From contig CM053140.1 of NCBI GenBank assembly GCA_028571685.1, positions 220,057,323 to 220,121,322 on the forward strand: a stretch of DNA of 64,000 nt, read 5' to 3'. The notes beneath the pieces are model-generated. The model saw only the letters and a program-made list of their open reading frames with translations. It was not told the origin of the DNA and made no database searches. This document shows, piece after piece, positions 56,192 to 64,000 of the stretch (within the stretch, counting starts at the first letter, position 1; every line of letters starts with the position of its first letter). Made by a program: the position numbers and the translations under genes. Source of the DNA: Heterohyrax brucei. Taxonomy: Eukaryota > Chordata > Mammalia > Hyracoidea > Procaviidae.

Positions 56192-56757
56192 ATGATTGAG
56201 TCTTTTAGGATTCATGGTAATCCTATAGAACAAAGTAGAACTGCCCCACAGGCTTTGCTAGGCTATAATTTTTAAGGGAGCAAATTGTAGGTTGTGGGGA
56301 CAGCATGGAAGATTGTCTTGTTCAGACCTTCTAGCTGTAAGAGAGTCAGCAGCCAAGGCCTCCCAGCCTGCTGGGAGCAGACCTTACACCGGAGATGTAA
56401 GGTGATTCGGTAATAGTTATATAACTTATTTATAAGCTTGAGGCTCATGAGTTTGTCTTCAGCCACCTTTGCCTCAATCTGTATATAAGGTCACTGAGCC
56501 GTGAGGTGCATGAGAGTGTTTGTCTGCCAAATGCTGTACCTCCTCCCTTCCCCTGCCGTATCACCAGTAAACCTGTTATGACTGTACCTGCTCTGCCTCC
56601 GTTGCTGAGTCTGCCCAGATAATGAATCTGCGTGCCTGGCTTTGAGTATTTATATTTCAACATTTGTCTTTTCCCCTATGGAGCTGCTAGGTGGCTTCCA
56701 ACCTCTGACCTTTCAGTTAGCAGCCAAGTGCCTAACCATTGTGTTGCCAGGGCCCTT
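56192..56757 (-). repeat. AfroSINE split by an LTR
   Basis: The left part 56192-56286 (GATTGAGTCTTTTAGGATTCATGG) and the right part 56670-56757 (CCCTATGGAGCTGCTAGG to CATTGTGTTGCCAGGGCCC) are halves of one minus-strand SINE. About 375 bases of inserted sequence lie between them. Confidence 0.85.
56287..56658 (+). mobile_element. LTR-H, probable solo LTR inside an AfroSINE
   Basis: About 370 bases from TGTAGGTTGTGGGG to TATTTCAACA. It holds CTGTATATAAGG (TATA box, about 56479) and CCAGTAAACC, a possible variant polyadenylation signal, about 100 bases later. The layout fits a compact LTR on the plus strand. I could not read a duplication, and no second copy is in the window. Confidence 0.6.
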
Positions 56758-57010
56758 TATTGTTAAGTTGTAGAAGTTTAATATGCATTTTGGATTTTAG
56801 GCCCTTATCTAATATATGGTTCCTGAAAATTTACTCCCAGTCTGTAGGTGGCCTTTGTACTTTGTTGATAAAGTCCTTTGATGTACAAACACTGTAATTT
56901 TTATGAAGTCCCAATTATCTATTTTGCCTGTGATGCTGGAGTTTCTGTTACCTTATCTAATAATCTGTTGTTAATCATTAAGAGTTTTGATACTTGTTCA
57001 TCAAGTGATC

Positions 57011-57536
57011 ACCTTCAAATTGTAAAGGCTTGGATTTTCTCAGTGATAGGACAGATACATTGACCACATTCCTCTGATTTGGAGAGATTTAAATTCCAGA
57101 CTCTGTCTTTCTTGAAGTGGCCTGGAGCAAAAATTTTCTCTTCAGTTAGTTAAGCTTTTCATTGTGAGGCTTCTTCACACAGGGCAGTATAAGAGTCACC
57201 CAAGGACTGGAGAAGAATGAACATGGAGATTTTAGAGTGCCCCTTATTTTCATCACTTTCTGTTGAAGAATTCCCCCCTTGGTTTTCAGCTACGCTGGCA
57301 GTCCTGCTTCGTTCTCTAATACTTCAAGCTTTCTGCATAATCTAATTAACTCATACTGTGCAGACTGGAGGGTGCCCTCAGCGGAAAGGCCTTGTAATAT
57401 CTACCCACTTTTGGTTATTCTCCAGTGCCACCAAATGGTTCTTTTTAAATATTATTTAGAATTTATATACTTTTCTGAGGAAGAATTAATCCAACAAAAG
57501 TTACTCTACCTTTACCAGAACTGGAATTTTGAATTA
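57011..57536. other. No recognised feature
   Basis: Probably diverged ancient L1 interior, given the L1 pieces on both sides, but not demonstrable by eye. Confidence 0.4.
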
Positions 57537-57539
57537 TTT

Positions 57540-57690
57540 TCTGCCTGGTGGCTGTGGTTAAGAGATATGACTGTTAACCAAAAGATTGGCAGTTTAAATC
57601 CACCAGGTCCTCTCAGAAACTCTGTGGGGCACTCCTACTCTGTCCTATAGCGTTGCTATGAGTTGGAATCACCTCAACAGCGTTTATTTT
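57540..57690 (+). repeat. AfroSINE
   Basis: CTGCCTGGTGGCTGTGGTTAAG, GCAGTTTAAATCCACCAGG, ACTCTGTCCTATAGCGTTGC, GAGTTGGAATCACCTCAACAGC. Confidence 0.92.
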
Positions 57691-57883
57691 TAAATCAGAT
57701 TTTTAGCTGTACCTTTTAAGTTCTTTTGGTGTTTAACTTAGGGTTATCACATATATCCTTAATTCATCACACTGCACTTAGAGTTAATATTGTACCATTT
57801 CCTACAAAAGTCTAAGGATTCTGAGACAGCAAAATTATTTTTACCACTCATAGCCTTTGCACTGCTTTTTCCCGGCCCCCAGG

Positions 57884-57930
57884 GTCGCCATGAGTCGGAT
57901 CTGACTCAACGGCACGTGGCTGGCTCAGCT
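57884..57930 (+). repeat. Short AfroSINE-tail fragment
   Basis: AGGGTCGCCATGAGTCGGATCTGACTCAACGGCACGTGGC. Same terminal 45 bases as at 35497 and 37084. Confidence 0.72.
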
Positions 57931-58317
57931 GGCCATACTTGAATATGTAAGCCCTACTGTGATCATTTTTGTTCAAAAGGTAGCTGTTTTCAAAGAAATT
58001 ATGAAAAGCAAAAAGAAAAAAAGAAAGAGAAGACTTTATATCAACTCTTTTTAACACTTTTTAGTACCTTTAATAATCTTTCTTATGTACTAAGTTTCCA
58101 TTTGGTGTGATTCTCTACAGCCTTCTGTAGTACAGGTCTGTGGGCAGTGTATTTCCATGGCTTTTGTTTAACCAAAAGTGCCTTAATTTCAACATCATAT
58201 TTGAGGGTACTTTGTTAGATATAGAATTCAGAATTGACAGTTTTTTTCCCTTAAGAACTTTAAAGGTATTCTACCACTGTTTTCACACTTGTAGATTTCC
58301 TGGCCAGATGTCAGAAA

Positions 58318-58476
58318 CTGAAACCAAACTCATTGCTGTCAAGTTGATGCGAACTCAGCGGCCCTGCAGGATATAGCAGAACTGCCCCACAGAGTTTCCA
58401 AGGGGCATCTAGTGGCTTTGGACTGCCTGTCTTTTTGTTAGCAGCTGTAACTCTTAAACATGACACTACCAGGATT
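58318..58476 (-). repeat. AfroSINE
   Basis: AAACCAAACTCATTGCTGTCAAGTTGATGCGAACTC to ACACTACCAGGATTT. Confidence 0.92.
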
Positions 58477-59136
58477 TAAAAATGGACAGCAAATTAAAGA
58501 CCTTTTAGATACTTCACTGTTATCCAAGGAGAGAAGAATAATGTAAGTTTTTCAAGTAAAAACGTTTCATGACAAATGGACAAATTGGCAGTACATGATA
58601 TTGAATTAATATAGGTAGGCCAATTTGAAGTGTAAGCCTAAGAATGTCTTGTATTCAATCCTATCTACCAACAACATAATCTTGGAAAGACCTTAAAGAT
58701 GGACCATGGACAGGAACCATAACCAAATGGGCTGTAAACATGTTCTGGTTATTTTTGTTTATTCTCAGGATAGTTTGAGAATTTTCTTTGCAGACAGCCA
58801 TAGCCCTAATGACCACACTTGATTTTTTTTTCTGGCATTAAGTTCTGCTGTTTGGTTCCTCACACACCGGGATCTCATGATTCCCAGTGAATTCAGGGAG
58901 TCAATTTCAGTGGCAGAATTTTTCTCTAATAATCCCGGTCAGCAAAGAGTAGATACTAAAGAGCTCTTCAAGGATGCTGGTGCTGTACTGGCAACTTCAT
59001 TGTTAAAATTCTTGGAAGCAGTGTCATATGAACATTTCAGCTAAAATTGTTAGTGGTTAGATTAGAAGGTCTTACATGATACATCCCTCCAGCATTCTGG
59101 TCTCTTTAAGCCTTTGGATACCTTCTTTAGTATACC
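58477..59136. other. No recognised feature
   Basis: AT-rich DNA, no family match or coding signal. Confidence 0.45.
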
Positions 59137-60188
59137 TGTTGTGGATTGAATTTTGTTTTCATAAATATGTATATCAATTTGGCTAAGCCATGATTTCCAG
59201 TATTGTGTGATTGTCCACTATTTTGTCCTCTGATATGATTTTCCTATGTGTTGTAAATCCTATCACTATGATGTTAATGAGATGGATTAGCAGCAGTTAT
59301 GTCGATGTGATCTACAAGACTACATTGCCTTGACCCAATCTCTTTTAAGATATACAAAGAGAAAAACAGGCAAAGAGATATTGGAACCTCCTACTGAAAT
59401 CATTAACTTCTTGGTTCTTGTCAAGCAGACATTGCAAGTTGAAGTCAGCCAGATGCAGAGTGGAAGGAAAAGAAAAGTGTTTGCTTACTGCTTGCAAATA
59501 GGGAGATAAGCAGGGTCTCAGGACCAAAAAGACTGCCAGCTTGCCTCTAAGGGTTACAGTTGAAGATTTATATGCTCCAAATACAGGGGTTATACGTATT
59601 CATAATGAAGCAACTGTCCTATGCTGACTCACTATGTAAGGCAGGGAGAGTGTGTGTACAGCCATCACACTTCTTTATGAGTTGCATGTTCTGAAAATGA
59701 TGGCTAAATCTTGCCCAAAGGCAGAGAATTCAGTATTCATGAGACTCATAGTCAACTGTAGGTCACTGGCTTGCTCTTTGTGTGCAGGCGCTAAGCTGGA
59801 AATTCTCCTTCAGATGCAGAAGAGGAAGAAATCTATCATTCTAGCCAATCAGGGCAGAATTGTGGTAATCTTGCAGTGACAAAGAAGCTTCTAAAAAACA
59901 AGTATTACAGGATGGTTAGTAAATTTCTGCAGTCCTGTCACTTCAATATCACCAATAAAGCAGTGCTGGAAGCATCTTTTGGACTCTGGGTTCCTGTGCA
60001 GAGAAATTCCTAGATCAGGACAAGATTAATGACAAGGATGCTCTTCCAGAGCTGACAGAGAGAAAAAGCCTTCCCCTTGAGCTGGCACACTTAATTTGGA
60101 TTTCTAGTCCAGTAGATTGTAAGAGAGTAAATTTTCCTCTGTTAAAGCCATCCATTTATATTTCTGTACTTAGTTGATGACTATGACA
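59137..60188 (+). mobile_element. MaLR-type LTR, copy 6, with an internal insertion
   Basis: The 5' part 59137-59395 (TGTTGTGGATTGAATTTTG, AGCCATGATTTCCAGTATTG) and the 3' part 59945-60188 (CACCAATAAAGCAGTGCTGG to GACTATGACA) are one LTR. Flanks ATACC (59132-59136) and ACACC (60189-60193) differ by one base. About 550 bases of other sequence lie inside. Confidence 0.8.
59396..59944. mobile_element. Unidentified insertion within a MaLR LTR
   Basis: A 550-bp segment that does not belong to the MaLR family. It contains AGCCAATCAGG (CCAAT type) near 59844. Size suggests another solo LTR, but ends and duplication are not readable. Confidence 0.4.
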
Positions 60189-60193
60189 ACACC

Positions 60194-60915
60194 AAAGACA
60201 TTCTGGCATTTAAACCTCATCCAAATTTCAGTCGATCAACAGTGCAACCTTGACATAGCACACCAAACCAAGAGCCTCTGCTCGTTACACTCATACTAGT
60301 AAATTTGTTTTAGGCTAGTATTATACCCTTTCCCTTTTTACCCAGACTCTTTCTGTCCTTTTTTGCCTCTCACGGCATTACAAAAGAAAAGTCATGTTTA
60401 TTTCATTTGCTTGCAACCCCCTCCCACTTCATCTATCCCTTTATATAAGTGAAAAATATTAAACTTCTCATTTACTGAGAAGCTTACTCATTCACTATAG
60501 CTGAGGGGCTTTGGTGCTATACTAAGGCACTGGCTACCTTAGGAGGAGGCAGGTTGGGATTTGGCTGCCCCTGGCTGGACCTATGATCCCTGAATCTCCA
60601 CAAATCACAATAAAGTACCTGATTTTAGGAAATGTTACTTCAATTTGGCTCCTGGGAAAAAAGGGTAGAAACCTAACAACTGTGTCTTGTTTTCATCTTT
60701 GAGTTGGGGGGTGAGTCTATGTATTTCTCTTCCCTTAAGAGAAAAAAGGAGCTGAGCTGGTATTTAATTTCATCATGAGAATTATCACTATGGCTATCCT
60801 GGGGTCTTTGCCTGTGAGTCTCATTCTTCTGACTATATTTAGTCCATTATGAATATGTAAGAAAGTTGAAAATGATTCAGATCGACATCTCTCAGTCTAG
60901 CTTAGTAATGTCAAA
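60194..60915. other. No recognised repeat
   Basis: Comparatively repeat-free. No long open frame. Confidence 0.45.
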
Positions 60916-61190
60916 GTCATTAATGACAAAAGTTAAGTTCACCCAGACAGTGCGATTTGGAAATCTAATCCTTCCTGACTGCCTCTTCTTCCTGTCCTGT
61001 GTAGTAGGCTGGACACAAGAACTCAGCATGCCTGCCCTTGTGCTCTACAATCACCTCCCCCACGGAAGGGGTGAAAAGATATAAAAGCTGGGGAGAAAAG
61101 AGGTTGCTGTTGGCTGTGTGAGCTATCAGAAATGCAGAGCCAGCTGTGGCACTGGCCCTCATCAGAAAGAAAGAGTTAGAGGTGAAGGTA
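60916..61190 (+). promoter_or_regulatory. Candidate TATA promoter with first exon and splice donor
   Basis: GTCATTAATGAC (60916-60927) is a perfect 12-bp palindrome with a homeodomain-type ATTAAT core. About 150 bases on is TATAAAAG (61080-61087) in a GC-richer setting (CACCTCCCCCACGG upstream). A start about 30 bases later would make a 75-80 base exon ending at GTGAAG|GTAAGA (donor GT at 61188-61189). The only ATG in it opens a 15-codon frame, so the exon would be mostly untranslated. No downstream exon is recognised in the window. This is inference from motifs. Confidence 0.35.
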
Positions 61191-61479
61191 AGATGGGAGT
61201 TCAGTGACAGACTTCCTCTCTTTGTTTTTCTGTGTGTCTCTCTCTCTTTCTATCTCTGGGTTTCATTCCCCTCATGCATTTCATCTGAAGTACTGATTCT
61301 CTACAACCCAACCAACACTCTCTCATCAGGCAATGTTAAGCCATTTATTACTATTGTTATTTCTACTCTTCCTTTTCCTCAAGAGAACTTTCCCACATAT
61401 TACCTCACATGTTACTCCACTCATGGAGGGAGTCTGAGTCACATGTTCTTTGCCTTTATAGTATTTATATTTAGGCAAA
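61191..61479. other. No recognised feature
   Basis: Would be intron if the candidate first exon is real. Pyrimidine-rich near 61215-61265. Confidence 0.4.
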
Positions 61480-61605
61480 TATCTGTTTATCTCACTAGCC
61501 CGTATACTCTGAGGGTAAGGGTATTGCTTTGCTTACATTTTAAGAGCTTGGGTCAATGAGTAGCATATAATGATGGCAAAGAACCTGCAGTTGAATAAAC
61601 AAATA
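61480..61605 (+). repeat. L2 3' end
   Basis: CTCACTAGCCCGTATACTCTGAGGGTAAGGG, AATGAGTAGCATATAATGATGG and GCAGTTGAATAAACAAA follow the L2 3' terminal pattern (TGTGAGCTCCTTGAGGGCAG ... TGAATAAATGAA). Confidence 0.7.
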
Positions 61606-62861
61606 CAAGAAAGACAGGAAAGAAGAACAGGAAGAGGGGAGGAAGGAAGCTTAAAGGAAGACTGAAAGGGGAAAAAATGATCAAATATTGACTTTATTTT
61701 CATAGAAGAAACAGGTACTGAGTTGGTAAGCCATTTGATTCAGATCTCAGTAAAACAATGTAAAATTTTACATGAGTTACTGCATTTGCACATTCCGGCT
61801 TTGATGTCCTGCCCGCACCCCTCCACCTTGTCCCCATCTCCTCCAAAGCTTCATCCTCCCCTCTTTGCCACCTGGAGACAGCTTGGTCTTCTGAAACTAA
61901 CACACGTAGGGGCTTATCCATGCATGCCTTACCCTGATGTTGCGTCTCTCTAGTCTGTAACAGATCACAATAGGCAAGTAAATACTAAACAGTTGTGTGG
62001 TCAGGGAACCCTTAGCCTTTCCATGCTTCCTGTGAGGACCGCTCACAGCAAACAGTTTATGTAACCTCCTTACAGTTATCCTCAATACCAAACCATTGAG
62101 TTTAATTGTTGGAACCTAGGTTAGAATCAATCTTGTGACTGGGTTGAATTGCTTGACATGTGACAGCAAGAAACACATGATACAGCTTCAACTTGTATTT
62201 ATCATTCTCTTGTTAAACAACTCTTCGTACATTACATACACAATTTGCGCTGTAGAGGAAGAATCTGTCTCAGCAGCCCCCAAGTGGCAGGAACTAAATA
62301 GAGCTCTCCAACCTCCTCAGGATCAGGGAATCTTGCTGTTCAAAGACCACTGACTCAAAGAGAAGTGAGATTAGTGGTTCAAGAGTCCTCGCCTGCACCC
62401 AAAAAAAGACTAGGGAGAAGGTTCACAGTTTCCTTCTCCATTTCCAGTGAGAAGGTGAGAAATTCCTTTGAGCCTCTTGATGTTGAGGGGAACAGAGACT
62501 TGAGGGTACTTTCCTTCTACTTCATAAAGAGAGAAAAGAATTAGTTTTGTACATTTAACTTACTAATAAATATTCTGTTAAAAGTTGACAAATTAGATTA
62601 TAAAGCGAGTGTGTCGTCAGTGCTTGGATAAAGTTGTGGCAATCCCTTGAAATCATCACAGGAACAGCATGAAAAAATCATATCTGACAAAAACTTTCTT
62701 CCGAGAAGTTATATCGGAAGATGGGGGAAATACCACAGACCCCATATTCATTTTTCTCACGTATACATTGTGATTCCAAGATAGGATGGTATAGTTAAAA
62801 TGATAAACCTTGAAATAAGATTGGAAATCATCTCAACAAGTTTTAATTGTCTATATTATAA
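61606..62861. other. No recognised feature; purine-rich at 61606-61680
   Basis: GAAAGACAGGAAAGAAG-type low complexity at the left, then unassigned DNA without coding signal. Confidence 0.45.
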
Positions 62862-63030
62862 ATGAAACTAGTTAGTCAAGTTGATTCCAACTCATGGCAA
62901 CCCCATGGTGTGTCAGTGTACATGCAAGGTAGCTGATTCTTCCAAATTGGCAGGCACCTCTGGGTGGACTTGAACCACCAACCTCTGGGTTGGCAAGCAT
63001 GTTAACATTTGCACCAACCAGGGACTCCCT
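62862..63030 (-). repeat. AfroSINE
   Basis: AGTTAGTCAAGTTGATTCCAACTCATGGCAACCCCATG to GCACCAACCAGGGACTCCC. Confidence 0.9.
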
Positions 63031-63395
63031 TGATAATGTATACGAAACAATCCCCCTCCCCTACCCACACCGTTTGTGTGTGGCTCTCTATCCAAATTTT
63101 CAATATTCTTTTAAAATCAAGTTTGTTCAAGTATAATTTATATACAGTAAATGTATTTTGATGCACATACACACTCATGTAAACACTACAACTGAGATTA
63201 TATCTTTAATTCTTTTTTGATATTATGATCCAGAGTAGCTAAATTTATTTGCCACTCTTGGCTACCACTTTCCATTGTGGTCCCAGAGACAGAAAGTTAA
63301 TTGGATACTTGCGATCAAAAATTCTTTGAACAATCTTTATTTAAGTTACCTTGCGGAATTGATTAGATATCCCCTCAGCTTCCAGGTCAGAAGGG
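63031..63395. other. No recognised feature
   Basis: 63100-63240 (GTTCAAGTATAATTTATATACAG) may be an old L1 3' end, not certain. Confidence 0.4.
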
Positions 63396-63520
63396 AAGCA
63401 CTCTGTGTAGTAATTAAGAGCACGGACCTCAGAAATCGTAACACCCAGTTTTAAATCCTAGTGTCACCATTTAACATATCTGATCATCTCTGAGACACTA
63501 TCAATCACAACATACGTCAT
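63396..63520 (+). repeat. MIR
   Basis: GTGTAGTAATTAAGAGCACGGACCTCAGAAATC, then CCCAGTTTTAAATCCTAGTGTCACCATTTAAC is the tRNA-derived MIR head. Confidence 0.8.
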
Positions 63521-64000
63521 TATTGTTTTAAACGCTAAACAGAAAAAAAAATACCATCAATTAGACTATGGAGCCATGTTTTAATGATGGTTCTACCTGA
63601 CATATGTATCAGTCACACTAATTTTTCATTGTTTTGAAACTTAGTTTTGCTTTTTCAAGGAATTTGGCCATTTATTACAGCACTGCTTGGCGTGTTATAG
63701 GCAATCATTTTATATGTATCTCAGTAATAAGGCAAAACAGCTTCAACTATTTGTGCACCTCATCCTTTCCTAGAAGTTGGTTTTTTTTTCTTTTTGCAAG
63801 AAAGTAGAGAACTATTGTTATTATTCCAGTGATAAATATTTGCTTCTCAAATATAAAATTTATGAACTGCTAGTCTAATTTTATCCTTCTGTATGCACAA
63901 TAACTTTTAATTTCAATGCCAAGTCATAATATACTTTTGTGTAGGTATTTTAAACTGCAGTTGAACTCAAGTCATAAAATTGCACTAAAGCAATAATGAC
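63521..64000. other. No recognised feature
   Basis: AT-rich DNA to the window end. Confidence 0.45.

Larger units (their letters stand above)
54130..58305 (-). mobile_element. Ancient L1 (L1M-type), broken into segments
   Basis: Minus-strand L1 in several pieces: 3'UTR and ORF2 end 54130-54633 (GTGACTGGCTTGTTTCACTCAACATAATG, CCACATTTTGTTTATC), then 55159-55395, 55560-55661 and 56758-57010 (GGCCCTTATCTAATATATGG), and an ORF1-like part 58075-58305. Insertions between them are three AfroSINEs, two MaLR LTRs and another LTR. Much more diverged than L1-1 to L1-5. Confidence 0.75.

Noticed and set aside
1..64000. CRISPR-like array or prokaryotic defence system
   Set aside because: Dispersed repeats are SINEs and LTRs in a vertebrate genome. 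There is no regular spacing and there are no cas-like genes.

Overview
The window looks like intergenic DNA from an afrotherian mammal, most likely an elephant or close relative. I found no intact host protein-coding gene, rRNA, tRNA gene or CRISPR array. The lineage call rests on about 20 copies of a tRNA-derived SINE of the AfroSINE type. Its sense strand carries a 5' part like CCTGGTGGCATAGTGGTTAAG, a B-box-like GTTCAAATCC and a 3' part ending near GAGTCGGAATCGACTCGAC. This family is known from Afrotheria. The rest is nested LINE-1 elements, LTRs of at least nine families, a mariner transposon and old pan-mammalian repeats (MIR, L2, a MER5-like element, an ancient L1).

Layout. 1-4700: solo LTRs (families A, B, E and an NF-kB-motif LTR called G), AfroSINEs and a split MIR. 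4708-11911: a nearly full-length plus-strand L1 with a 9-bp target-site duplication (TSD) and few inactivating lesions. 11921-12640: no recognised repeat. 12640-20700: a retroviral graveyard holding a degraded gag/protease/env-tail provirus with its 3' LTR, an opposite-strand LTR of the same family abutting it, two of the three solo family-A LTRs with 4-bp TSDs, and an inverted pair of family-C LTRs. 21140-24235: a 5'-truncated L1 hit by two later insertions, an LTR and a short L1. 24612-26791: a mariner element whose last transposase codons are split by a class II-like solo LTR. 26800-31660: SINEs, one MaLR LTR, one family-E LTR and unassigned sequence. 31664-32680: a second copy of the class II-like solo LTR. 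32980-37400: an antisense gag/protease fragment and AT-rich unassigned DNA. 37399-39086: a family-E LTR and a truncated L1 split by a MaLR LTR. 39100-41480: SINEs, a MIR and unassigned DNA. 41480-52345: two L1s in opposite orientation meeting 3' end to 3' end. 52350-60190: a microsatellite, MIR, MER5-like element and an ancient L1 broken up by SINEs, MaLR LTRs and another LTR. 60190-64000: the most repeat-poor stretch, with a TATA-box/5'-splice-site configuration near 61080-61190 that is the only hint of a host transcription unit.

The parts do not form a cooperating gene system. The interest lies in the insertion history, readable from many intact TSDs, and in a lysine-rich reading frame between ORF1 and ORF2 that appears in three separate L1 copies. 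Family letters (LTR-A to LTR-H) are labels used only here. Coordinates of old repeats are accurate to roughly 10-20 bases unless a TSD is given.
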